DNA from: Amycolatopsis sp.
GTDB lineage: Bacteria > Actinomycetota > Actinomycetes > Mycobacteriales > Pseudonocardiaceae
Direction of reading: 5' to 3'
DNA length: 64,000 bases
Assembly: GCF_025464955.1 (NCBI RefSeq)
Contig: NZ_JAODNM010000154.1
Coordinates: forward strand, 50,838 to 114,837
Shown here: positions 8,834-15,088 of the stretch, piece after piece
How positions within the stretch are numbered: the first letter of the stretch is position 1
How the letters are laid out: each line of letters begins with the position of its first letter
Translations under genes and position numbers: made by a program
The notes under the pieces: generated by a model
Databases searched by the model: none
What the model saw: the letters and a program-made list of their open reading frames with translations, nothing else
Told to the model about the DNA's origin: nothing

Positions 8834-9541
8834 GTGACGACTGCTACGACCAACCTCGAGCGACTGGCCGCGCTCGACCCGGTGTTCGCCCAGATGGTCG
8901 GTGCCACCGCCCGACACGCCCGCGCGATTCCCGAGCTGTCCGACCGCGAGAAGACGTTCCTGTGCGTAGTAGCGGACGTCTGCCAGCCGAGCCTCGGGCT
9001 CGCGTTCGAGGCGCACCTGCGGGCCGGCTTGGATCGGGGTGTGTCCACTTCGGACGTTCGCGCACTGGTGCGCTTCATTTCGTACGACTGCGGGTATCCC
9101 GCAGCCACGGCCGGTTTCGAAAGACTGGCCGAGTTCGAGGCGGCGCAAGGCCTGTCCTACGAGGAGGTCGAGCCCCTGGCCGAAAACCTGCTGGAGACCG
9201 GGCCCGGCGCCGCGCCGAGCCCGCTGCCGGACGCGGTCCGGGGCTCGCTAAGCGAGCTGGACCCGCATTTCCTGGAGTACTTCGACCTGCAGTCACGGAT
9301 GCGGTCCGGCCACGGTCCCGAAACGCTTTCCGAGCGGGAGCGCGGCTTCGCGAGCCTGAGCATCGACGTGCACTACCAGACTTTGGGAGATACGTTCCGG
9401 GCGCACGTCGGCCGGGCTCTGCGCGCCGGCGCTTCACCCGAGGATGTGCGGGCCGCCCTTCGTTTCAATGCCCAGTTCGGCGTGACCAGGGCATGGCACG
9501 GCTGGCAGGCACTCAACTCCCTTCTCGCCGAGGTCGGCTGA
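8834..9541 (+). CDS. Carboxymuconolactone decarboxylase/AhpD-like protein, two domains
   Basis: 235 aa with two tandem AhpD-fold segments. The first half (about 20-110) has ELSDREKTFLCVVADVCQPS and AGLDRGVSTSDVRALVRFIS; the second (about 140-230) has LSERERGFASLSIDVHYQTL and RALRAGASPEDVRAALRFN. The second half has no CxxC, so a thiol peroxidase role is doubtful; a decarboxylase or ring-cleavage side role is possible. GTG start at 8834 follows AAGGA. Controlled by the divergent TetR through the paired operators. Substrate unknown; an aromatic or xenobiotic compound would fit the family and the TetR pairing. Confidence 0.8.
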   Translation: MTTATTNLERLAALDPVFAQMVGATARHARAIPELSDREKTFLCVVADVCQPSLGLAFEAHLRAGLDRGVSTSDVRALVRFISYDCGYPAATAGFERLAEFEAAQGLSYEEVEPLAENLLETGPGAAPSPLPDAVRGSLSELDPHFLEYFDLQSRMRSGHGPETLSERERGFASLSIDVHYQTLGDTFRAHVGRALRAGASPEDVRAALRFNAQFGVTRAWHGWQALNSLLAEVG

Positions 9542-9634
9542 CAACAGAGCCGCGGGGTTCGGGTCGTGACACGTCGTGGGCCGGATGCGACACAATACGA
9601 ACCGCACCCCGCGTTACCTGCGAGAGGAACCTCG

Positions 9635-10078
9635 ATGCCCGTCCGCTACCAGTTGGTGATCGACTGCGCCGACCCGGACCTCTTGGCCCGCTTCTGGGCC
9701 GCCGCGCTGGGCTATCGGCTCGCGCCGCCGCCGTCCGGCTTCGCCACCTGGAACGACTACTACCGCGACCTCGGGGTACCCGAAGAGGACCTGGGCGATG
9801 GCGTGGACCGGATCAGCGACCCGGAGAGCAACGGCCCGAGCATCTGGTTCAACTCGGTCCAGGACCCCAAGGTGGTCAAGAACCGGTTGCACCTCGACAT
9901 CCACGCCAGCGGCGCGCGGACCGACCCGATCGAGAACCGCCGGCAGCGCGTCGACGCCGAGGCCAACCGACTGGCCGGCCTCGGCGCCACCATCTCCGGC
10001 GCCCTAGCCGAGGAAGGGCTCGACCACTACGCGGTCGGGATGAAGGACCCGGAGGGCAACGAGTTCGACATCAACTGA
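9635..10078 (+). CDS. VOC family protein
   Basis: 147 aa, glyoxalase-like fold of the type often annotated glyoxalase_6: VIDCADPDLLARFWAAALGY, SIWFNSVQDPKVVKNRLHLD and a C-terminal VGMKDPEGNEFDIN. Function unknown; likely binds or modifies a small organic molecule. ATG at 9635 follows GAGAGGAAC. It follows the AhpD-like gene by 93 bp and could belong to the same TetR-controlled transcript. Together these three genes separate the two tRNA blocks. Confidence 0.82.
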   Translation: MPVRYQLVIDCADPDLLARFWAAALGYRLAPPPSGFATWNDYYRDLGVPEEDLGDGVDRISDPESNGPSIWFNSVQDPKVVKNRLHLDIHASGARTDPIENRRQRVDAEANRLAGLGATISGALAEEGLDHYAVGMKDPEGNEFDIN

Positions 10079-10162
10079 CGCCGACAGCCGCTGACTGGTT
10101 GTCGGCCGGTCGTGGCGTGCGAGTGGTGGCGTGATGACTCTGGGGTTCTTGAGGTCGATTTG

Positions 10163-10236
10163 TGGGCCGCCGGGGACTCGAACCCCGAACACGCCGGTTA
10201 AAAGCCGGCTGCTCTACGCAATTGAGCTAGCGGCCC
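10163..10236 (-). tRNA. tRNA-Lys(TTT)
   Basis: Perfect acceptor GCGGCCC/GGGCCGC, T arm CGGGG-TTCGAGT-CCCCG, anticodon stem GCCGG/CCGGC around CTTTTAA (anticodon TTT), discriminator A. No encoded CCA. Last gene of the larger array block. Confidence 0.9.
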
Positions 10237-10266
10237 GTGCGGACGAGAGTCTGTGCCGGGTGTACG

Positions 10267-10339
10267 TGGGTCGTCGGGGACTCGAACCCCGAACCTACCG
10301 ATTAAGAATCGGCCGCTCTACCAATTGAGCCAACGACCC
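10267..10339 (-). tRNA. tRNA-Lys(CTT)
   Basis: Perfect acceptor ACGACCC/GGGTCGT... with discriminator A, standard T arm with TTCGAGT loop, anticodon loop TTCTTAA (anticodon CTT). The outermost anticodon-stem pair is mismatched. It lies 30 bp from the other tRNA-Lys but the two bodies differ, so this is not a recent tandem copy. Confidence 0.88.
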
Positions 10340-10359
10340 GTTGCGCCGCGGTGCGGCAG

Positions 10360-10449
10360 CGGAGGATGCAGGATTCGAACCTGCGCGGCGCTCATCACGC
10401 CGACCACCGTTTTCGAGACGGTTGCCTTTCCGGGCTCGGCCAATCCTCC
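10360..10449 (-). tRNA. tRNA-Ser(CGA)
   Basis: 90-nt class II tRNA with a long variable arm. Acceptor ATCCTCC... pairs with GGAGGAT reversed complement perfectly; anticodon stem ACCGT/ACGGT perfect around CTCGAAA (anticodon CGA); discriminator G, as expected for Ser. No encoded CCA. Confidence 0.9.
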
Positions 10450-10461
10450 CTGTTCTTCGTG

Positions 10462-10547
10462 TGCCCCTGGCAGGAGTCGAACCTGCATACCCGGTGCGGG
10501 TGCCCGGTTTTGAGCCGCGTGCGTCTGCCGTGTTTCGCCACAGGGGC
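10462..10547 (-). tRNA. tRNA-Leu(CAA)
   Basis: 86-nt class II tRNA. Acceptor GCCCCTG/CAGGGGC perfect, T arm GCAGG-TTCGACT-CCTGC perfect, anticodon loop CTCAAAA (anticodon CAA), discriminator A. One C:C/G:G-type mismatch in the anticodon stem marks it as divergent. Confidence 0.82.
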
Positions 10548-10551
10548 CGGG

Positions 10552-10623
10552 CTCCCGGTCCAGGGCTCGAACCTGGGCAAACGGATCCAAAATCCGTGGT
10601 GCTGCCGATTACACCAACCGGGA
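10552..10623 (-). tRNA. tRNA-Gln(TTG)
   Basis: Acceptor TCCCGGT/ACCGGGA perfect, anticodon stem ACGGA/TCCGT perfect around TTTTGGA (anticodon TTG), discriminator G. Only 4 bp separate it from the tRNA-Leu gene. Confidence 0.9.
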
Positions 10624-10663
10624 TCGAGAAGGGGCATCGGCACCGCGGGCGCGGAGCCGATGG

Positions 10664-10737
10664 AGCCTCTCCTGGGAGTCGAACCCAGTTCCTCCCGTTT
10701 ACGAGACGGGTGCTCGGGCCGGTTGAGCTCGAGAGGC
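10664..10737 (-). tRNA. tRNA-Thr(CGT)
   Basis: Acceptor GCCTCTC/GAGAGGC perfect, T arm CTGGG-TTCGACT-CCCAG, anticodon stem CCCGT/ACGGG perfect around CTCGTAA (anticodon CGT). The discriminator reads U, as in several tRNA-Thr. Confidence 0.88.
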
Positions 10738-10752
10738 AGGATGGATACTGCG

Positions 10753-10826
10753 TACGGCTCCGGGGAGTCGAACCCCGACTGGACTGGCCCTCGACCAGTT
10801 GCCTCTACCTGTTGGGCTAGAGCCGC
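10753..10826 (-). tRNA. Divergent class I tRNA, anticodon reads GAG (Leu?)
   Basis: Acceptor GCGGCTC/GAGCCGT with a terminal G:U, T arm CGGGG-TTCGACT-CCCCG perfect, anticodon stem ACTGG/CCAGT perfect around TCGAGGG. The central triplet is GAG, which would decode Leu CUC, but the molecule lacks the long variable arm of tRNA-Leu and has C, not U, at position 33. Identity is uncertain. Confidence 0.65.
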
Positions 10827-10830
10827 GTTG

Positions 10831-10903
10831 CGCTCACGACGGGACTCGAACCCGCGATCGTCTCCTCGACAAGGAGCTGCCGTCGCCACTGGGCCACGTG
10901 AGC
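10831..10903 (-). tRNA. tRNA-Asp(GTC)
   Basis: Acceptor GCTCACG/CGTGAGC perfect, T arm with TTCGAGT loop, anticodon loop TTGTCGA (anticodon GTC), discriminator G, which is the Asp identity base. One mismatch at the outer end of the anticodon stem. Confidence 0.87.
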
Positions 10904-10927
10904 ATCTGGTGTTTCCTGGCGGTGTCG

Positions 10928-10999
10928 TAGCGCGTACGGGAGTCGAACCCGCGGCGTCCGGGGTGAAAACCCGGCGTCCTTCCGTTAGACCAACGCGCT
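10928..10999 (-). tRNA. tRNA-Glu(TTC)
   Basis: Acceptor AGCGCGT/ACGCGCT perfect, anticodon stem CCGGG/CCCGG perfect around TTTTCAC (anticodon TTC), discriminator A. 72 nt, no encoded CCA. Confidence 0.9.
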
Positions 11000-11000
11000 G

Positions 11001-11073
11001 TGCCCCCAGCAGGAGTCGAACCTGCGCGCGACGGCTTAGGAAGCCGGTGCTCTGTCCGCTGAGCTACAGGGGC
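11001..11073 (-). tRNA. tRNA-Arg(CCT)
   Basis: Acceptor GCCCCTG pairs with TGGGGGC through two G:U wobbles, T arm GCAGG-TTCGACT-CCTGC perfect, anticodon loop TTCCTAA (anticodon CCT), discriminator A. First gene of the array downstream of the putative promoter and only 1 bp from tRNA-Glu. Confidence 0.87.
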
Positions 11074-11170
11074 GAAGTGATGAGAGTGGAGTCCGGCCGC
11101 GCCGATGAGCACGGCCGGACCCCACTGCTCGTCCCTGCCGCGGCGGACGCGACCGGAACGAGCAGTGAGT

Positions 11171-11199
11171 AAATGTCTGTTCCACTGTGTAGATGTCAA
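11171..11199 (-). promoter_or_regulatory. Putative promoter of the tRNA array
   Basis: On the minus strand a perfect TTGACA (11194-11199) is followed after 17 bases by ACATTT (11171-11176), about 100 bp ahead of tRNA-Arg. It is the best sigma-70-like pair in the 200 bp before the array; the -10 element is weak. Confidence 0.45.
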
Positions 11200-11270
11200 T
11201 GAACATCACCACCCAGGAAATGGGCAGCGTCAATCAATGATAATTGTTTTGGGTGCGCTGAATAGAGAAA

Positions 11271-11300
11271 GCCGCCCGGATCGGTTTCCCGATGGGCGGC
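11271..11300 (-). terminator. Rho-independent terminator for the 46-codon gene
   Basis: GCCGCCC-atCGG-gaaa-CCGat-CCGGGCGGC-type hairpin on the minus strand followed immediately by TTTCTCTATT. It begins 25 bp after the small ORF at 11325-11465 and also insulates it from the tRNA array promoter. Confidence 0.75.
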
Positions 11301-11324
11301 TCCCGTGACATGACGAGGTCTACG

Positions 11325-11465
11325 TCATGGTGGGGAGCCTGCGCAGTCCAGAAGGACCTGTTCGCGACAGGAGAAGGCTTTCCGCTGATCATTCGACGAG
11401 CATGAGGCGGCGAGCGCGGCGACCAGATGCTGGTGCTGCGTCCTCCGCTTTCGCATATTCGTCAT
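11325..11465 (-). CDS. 46-aa cysteine-containing small protein of unknown function
   Basis: I do not recognise this protein. It reads MTNMRKRRTQHQHLVAALAA followed by SCSSNDQRKAFSCREQVLLD and CAGSPP, so it has a basic N-terminus and three Cys in the C-terminal half. What supports it as a real gene is the transcription unit: a sigma-70-like promoter at 11495-11524, a strong GGAGGAG ribosome-binding site 6 bases before ATG 11465, and a hairpin terminator with a T-run 25 bp after the stop. It could be a small regulatory protein, a leader or a precursor peptide; no modifying enzyme is adjacent. Divergent from the iron-uptake operon. Confidence 0.5.
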   Translation of the reverse strand: MTNMRKRRTQHQHLVAALAASCSSNDQRKAFSCREQVLLDCAGSPP

Positions 11466-11494
11466 GATCACTCCTCCGCTTGACTGGGTGAATT

Positions 11495-11524
11495 TATCAT
11501 TGCCCAACTTGCCGGGAAGGTCAA
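11495..11524 (-). promoter_or_regulatory. Promoter of the 46-codon gene
   Basis: Minus-strand TTGACC (11519-11524), 18-base spacer, ATGATA (11495-11500). Transcription would start about 20 bp before the ribosome-binding site of the small gene. Confidence 0.6.
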
Positions 11525-11669
11525 TCGTATTTCTTACCTTTCCGCCGGTGACCTGATTCGGGGTCACCAATAGTGGTTCCGAAGGAGCGTCGCGGTAGTG
11601 AGAAGCCGGACTCGCCTGTACCTCGGGCCCAGCACGGACCGCCCTGGCTCGCGTCGGTCATCCGTGTGG

Positions 11670-11688
11670 TTAGCTTAGCCTAGGCTAA
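11670..11688 (+). promoter_or_regulatory. DmdR/IdeR-type iron box
   Basis: TTAGCTTAGCCTAGGCTAA closely resembles the actinobacterial iron box (TTAGGTTAGGCTNACCTAA). It ends 18 bp before the first permease start and is itself enclosed by a CCGTGTG/CACACGG inverted repeat (11662-11695). Expected effect: repression of the uptake operon when iron is plentiful. Confidence 0.85.
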
Positions 11689-11706
11689 TCACACGGATGA
11701 GGAACG

Positions 11707-12720
11707 ATGCTGGTACCCGTCGCGCGACGACGACACGGCCTGCGTACGGTGACCGGCGTCTTGGTTCTGGTCGCCCTGCTGGTCGGGCTGCTGTTCGCCA
11801 GCCTGGCGCTGGGATCCCAGACACTGCCGCTGGGACAGGTGTGGCACGCAGTGTTCGCGCCCGACGGCTCCGCCGCGTCGATCATCGTCTGGAAGCTGCG
11901 GTTCCCGCGCACCGTGCTGGCCGTCGTCGTGGGCGCGGATCTCGCCGTCGCCGGGGTCGTCATGCAGTCGCTCACCCGCAACCGGCTGGCCGAGCCGGGC
12001 CTGCTGGGCGTGAACTCCGGCGCGGCGCTCGCCGTCGTGCTGGGGATCTCAGTCTTCGGCGTCAGCTCGGCCGCGGGCTACGTGTGGTTCGCCTTCGCCG
12101 GCGCGGGCGCGTCCGCGATCGTGGTGCAACTCGTGGGACGGGGCGGCGGGAGCGATCGGGTCCGCCTGGTGCTCGCCGGGGCGGCGTTGTCGGCCAGCTT
12201 GAGCGCGGCCACCGGCATCATCACCCTGTTCGACTCGAACACCTTCGACTCCTACCGCTTCTGGGTGGTGGGCGCGCTGGCCGACCGCGGCCTGGATGTG
12301 CTCGTGGCGGTCCTGCCTTTCTCACTGGTCGCCTTGGCTCTCGCCGCGGTGATGAGCCGGTCCCTCAACGCGCTCGCCCTCGGCGACGAGCTCGGGGTCT
12401 CGCTCGGGGTGCGCCTCGCCTGGGCCCGGGGGCTGGCGTTCGCCGCCGTGATCCTGGCCAGCGGGGCCGCCACCGCGGCCGCAGGCCCAGTCGCCTTCGT
12501 CGGTCTGGCGGTCCCCCAGGTCCTGCGCTGGCGGGTCGGCCCCGACGTGCGGGCGCTCGTGCCGCACGCACTCCTGGCCGGCCCGGTGCTGCTGCTGGCG
12601 AGTGATCTGATCGGCCGGCTCGTCGCGCCCCCTGGCGAACTCGAGCTCGGCATCGTCACCGCGTTCGTGGGTGCGCCGTTCCTGCTCGCTGCGGTGCTTC
12701 GCCGCAGGAGCGCGCGGTGA
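11707..12720 (+). CDS. Iron-siderophore ABC transporter permease (FecCD family) 1
   Basis: 337-aa polytopic membrane protein of the BtuC/FecCD family with some nine or ten hydrophobic segments. Characteristic pieces: LRFPRTVLAVVVGADLAVAG, VMQSLTRNRLAEPGLLGVNS (the conserved arginine and G-x-x-G regions), GPVAFVGLAVPQVLRW and a C-terminal DLIGRLV region. It forms the membrane channel with the second permease. ATG 11707 follows AGGAAC. Under the iron box at 11670, so it should be induced by iron starvation. Overlaps the next gene by 4 bp. Confidence 0.93.
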   Translation: MLVPVARRRHGLRTVTGVLVLVALLVGLLFASLALGSQTLPLGQVWHAVFAPDGSAASIIVWKLRFPRTVLAVVVGADLAVAGVVMQSLTRNRLAEPGLLGVNSGAALAVVLGISVFGVSSAAGYVWFAFAGAGASAIVVQLVGRGGGSDRVRLVLAGAALSASLSAATGIITLFDSNTFDSYRFWVVGALADRGLDVLVAVLPFSLVALALAAVMSRSLNALALGDELGVSLGVRLAWARGLAFAAVILASGAATAAAGPVAFVGLAVPQVLRWRVGPDVRALVPHALLAGPVLLLASDLIGRLVAPPGELELGIVTAFVGAPFLLAAVLRRRSAR

Positions 12721-13709
12721 CCCCGCCGGGCACCCGCCGGCGTTCGGCCGCCATCAGCCTCGCGGTGCTACTGGTCGCCGTCGTGATCGCCGCCGCCAGT
12801 CTGTTCCTGGGTGACTACCACCTCGGCCTCTCCGGCGTCCTTGACGTCTTCGGCGGTGCGGGCAGCGGGACCGACCGGTTCATCGTGCTTGGTCAGCGCC
12901 TGCCGCGAGCCGTTGCCGGCCTGCTCGTCGGCGCCGCGCTCGGCGTAGCCGGTGCTGTGTTCCAGAGCATCTCCCGCAATCAGCTCGGCAGCCCCGACGT
13001 GATCGGCTTCACCACCGGGTCGGCGTCCGGTGCCCTCATCGCGCTGCTCGTCGCCGGGCTGGGCGGTACCCAGGTCGTGATCGGCGCCGTTGCCGGAGGG
13101 TTGCTGACCGCCGTCGTCGTGCTCGCGCTCAGCTCCGGGGCAAAGCTGCGCGGCGAGCGGCTCATCGTCGTCGGCATCGCGATCGGCGCGATGCTGGCGT
13201 CGATCAACGACTTCCTGCTCACCCGCGCCGATCAGGACCGCGCCGAAGCCGCGAAACTCTGGCTGTTCGGCAGTCTCAACGGCATCACCTGGCCACCCGT
13301 GCTCGTGCTCGCCGTGGCGCTGCCGGCGTTGCTGATCCTCCTCGCCTTCCTCACGCCACCGCTGCGTGTGCTGGAGATGGGCGACGAGATCGCGCAGGGC
13401 CTCGGGGTCCGCGTCGCCGGGATGCGGGTCTCGGCCGCACTGCTCGGCGTCGCCCTCACCGGCGCGGCCGTCTCCGTGTCCGGGCCGGTCGGTTTCCTCG
13501 CACTGGCCGCACCTCAGCTCGGCCGCCGCATCACGCACTCGCTCGCGCCCCCGTTCCTCGCGGCAGGCTGCACCGGCGCGCTGCTGCTGACCACGGCGGA
13601 CCTGGTGTCGCAACGAGCCCTCGCGCCATTCCAGATCCCCGTCGGACTCGTCGCCGGCGTACTCGGCGGCGCCTACCTCACCTGGTTGATCGGGCGACGG
13701 CCCGCTTGA
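12717..13709 (+). CDS. Iron-siderophore ABC transporter permease (FecCD family) 2
   Basis: 330-aa partner permease with the same fold: GQRLPRAVAGLLVGAALGVA, VFQSISRNQLGSPDVIGFTT and SVSGPVGFLALAAPQLGRRI. GTG start overlaps the stop of the first permease (GTGA), indicating translational coupling. The pair is the usual heterodimeric channel for ferric-siderophore import. No ATPase gene follows in this operon, so the ATP-binding subunit must be shared from elsewhere in the genome. Confidence 0.93.
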   Translation: MTPPGTRRRSAAISLAVLLVAVVIAAASLFLGDYHLGLSGVLDVFGGAGSGTDRFIVLGQRLPRAVAGLLVGAALGVAGAVFQSISRNQLGSPDVIGFTTGSASGALIALLVAGLGGTQVVIGAVAGGLLTAVVVLALSSGAKLRGERLIVVGIAIGAMLASINDFLLTRADQDRAEAAKLWLFGSLNGITWPPVLVLAVALPALLILLAFLTPPLRVLEMGDEIAQGLGVRVAGMRVSAALLGVALTGAAVSVSGPVGFLALAAPQLGRRITHSLAPPFLAAGCTGALLLTTADLVSQRALAPFQIPVGLVAGVLGGAYLTWLIGRRPA

Positions 13710-13737
13710 ATCCCCACCCCTCCGAAAGAGAGCCACG

Positions 13738-14772
13738 ATGATGACCCGTCTGCCGAAGCGAACCGCCATCTGGGGCGCCTGCCTCGCCCTCCTGCTGACC
13801 GGGTGCGCGGCCACCCCGCCCACCACCCCACCCGGCACCCCACCCGGGACGACGGCACCCGCCGCGCACGTCGCGCCGCGCGATATCCCGGCCGGGATGG
13901 GCAGCGGCGTAGCCGACAGCGTGTTCCCGCGCACGGTCAAGCACTTCGCCGGAAGCTCCACCATCGCCGCGGCACCGGCCAAAGTGGTCGTCGTTTCGAC
14001 CGGCCAGGCAGACGCGCTGCTCACCCTCGGCATCGTCCCCACCGGCTCGACGCGGGGCGACGGCGCCGAGCTTGTCCCCCGCTACCTGATCAACGCTTTT
14101 CCCCAGCAGCGCGACGCGCTGGCGAAGGTCGCGGATGTCGGCAGCCGGTTGAGCCCAAGCATCGAGGCCATCGCGAACCTCAAGCCGGACCTGATCCTGA
14201 TGAACATCACCGGCAAGGACAACAAGACGCTCTACGCCAACCTCAGCAAGCTCGCGCCGACGGTCGCGACCCAGGGCACCGGGCTCTACTGGAAGCAGGA
14301 CTTCCTGCTCGTCGCCGACGCCGTCGGAAAGACCGCGCAGGCCCGTCAGGTGCTCGACAAGTTCCAGCAGGACGCCGCCGGGCTCGGCGGCACCACGAAA
14401 AGCCCGCTCACTGTGTCGTTCCTGCGCAAGAACGGCGACCGGCTGCGCATGTTCGGCGTCGAGTCCTTCACCGGCAGCGTCGCCGATGACGCCGGTCTCC
14501 GGCGCCCGCAAACCCAGCAGTTCAAGGGCACCTCGCAGGACATCAGCTCCGAACAGCTCGACCAGGCCGACGCGGACTGGATCTTCTATGCCGTCCAAAG
14601 TGGAGACGCGGCGAAGTCGATGGCAAGCGCACCGCTCTGGCCGACCCTCGGTGCCGTCGCCGCAAACCACGCCGTCGCGGTCGACGACGACGTGTTCTAC
14701 CTCAACACCGGTCCTACCGCCGCCCGCGCGGTGCTCACCGTCCTGCAACAGCGGCTGACCGGTCAGGGGTAA
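13738..14772 (+). CDS. Iron-siderophore substrate-binding lipoprotein
   Basis: 344 aa. Lipoprotein signal with lipobox LTGC (Cys about residue 23), a Pro/Thr-rich linker, then a class III periplasmic-binding fold: AAPAKVVVVSTGQADALLTL, GSRLSPSIEAIANLKPDLIL, and a helical bridge before the second lobe. It captures the ferric siderophore at the cell surface for the two permeases upstream. Start may be ATG 13738 or 13741; GAAAGAGAG precedes them. Last gene of the operon, 28 bp after the second permease. Confidence 0.92.
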   Translation: MMTRLPKRTAIWGACLALLLTGCAATPPTTPPGTPPGTTAPAAHVAPRDIPAGMGSGVADSVFPRTVKHFAGSSTIAAAPAKVVVVSTGQADALLTLGIVPTGSTRGDGAELVPRYLINAFPQQRDALAKVADVGSRLSPSIEAIANLKPDLILMNITGKDNKTLYANLSKLAPTVATQGTGLYWKQDFLLVADAVGKTAQARQVLDKFQQDAAGLGGTTKSPLTVSFLRKNGDRLRMFGVESFTGSVADDAGLRRPQTQQFKGTSQDISSEQLDQADADWIFYAVQSGDAAKSMASAPLWPTLGAVAANHAVAVDDDVFYLNTGPTAARAVLTVLQQRLTGQG

Positions 14773-14821
14773 AGCGCCCGCCGGCCCGCCTGTCACCGGC
14801 TTCCCACTTTTGCGCTTTTGC

Positions 14822-14872
14822 GGGGTGTCTTAGTTTCTAAGCGACCGCAACTCGCCGTCGAGTTGCGGTCGC
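14822..14872. repeat. Dispersed palindromic repeat, copy 1 (full form)
   Basis: Two nested inverted repeats: CTTAG-TTT-CTAAG (14829-14841) preceded by GGGGTGT, then GCGACCGCAACTCG-CCGT-CGAGTTGCGGTCGC with perfect 14-bp arms (14841-14872). The same composite occurs in the opposite orientation at 33846-33896. It abuts a gene remnant. Confidence 0.8.
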
Positions 14873-15043
14873 GGCGACGGCAACGACGTCACCACCAGGA
14901 TCTACGAACCGCACGAGGTCACCAACAACGAACTGCCGTTGGAGGCCCACTTCACGACGATCAACGTCGACACGCACGCCCTCATCGGCTGGCTCATCGA
15001 CCAGGGCCTTGAAATCCCCTCCCCTGACACCGTCTTGCCTTGA
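14873..15043 (+). pseudogene. C-terminal remnant of an unrecognised protein
   Basis: The frame after the palindrome reads GDGNDVTTRIYEPHEVTNNE then LPLEAHFTTINVDTHALIGW and LIDQGLEIPSPDTVLP before TGA. Composition and codon use look like a real protein tail of about 57 residues, but there is no start codon context or N-terminus; the palindrome marks its left edge. I cannot name the family. Confidence 0.4.
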
Positions 15044-15049
15044 TCTGAC

Positions 15050-15088
15050 TTACCGCTTACTCGGTAACTCTACGATACACTGAGTAAG
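15050..15088 (+). promoter_or_regulatory. Leaderless promoter with overlapping inverted repeats
   Basis: GATACA (15074-15079) lies 8 bases before the GTG start, with no ribosome-binding site, pointing to a leaderless transcript. Two interlocked inverted repeats cover the region: TTACCG/CGGTAA (15050-15067) and CTTACTC/GAGTAAG (15056-15088), a likely repressor site. Confidence 0.45.

Noticed and set aside
7625..11073. Integrative element attachment sites within the tRNA genes
   Set aside because: No integrase gene and no direct repeat of a tRNA 3' end was seen within the window.
11325..11465. Lanthipeptide or lasso precursor assignment for the 46-aa protein
   Set aside because: It has Cys and Ser residues but no modifying enzyme, protease or transporter gene next to it; left as unknown.
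12768..14796. Long minus-strand frames opposite the iron-uptake genes
   Set aside because: Low-complexity Gly/Arg/Glu shadows of two clear permeases and a lipoprotein.
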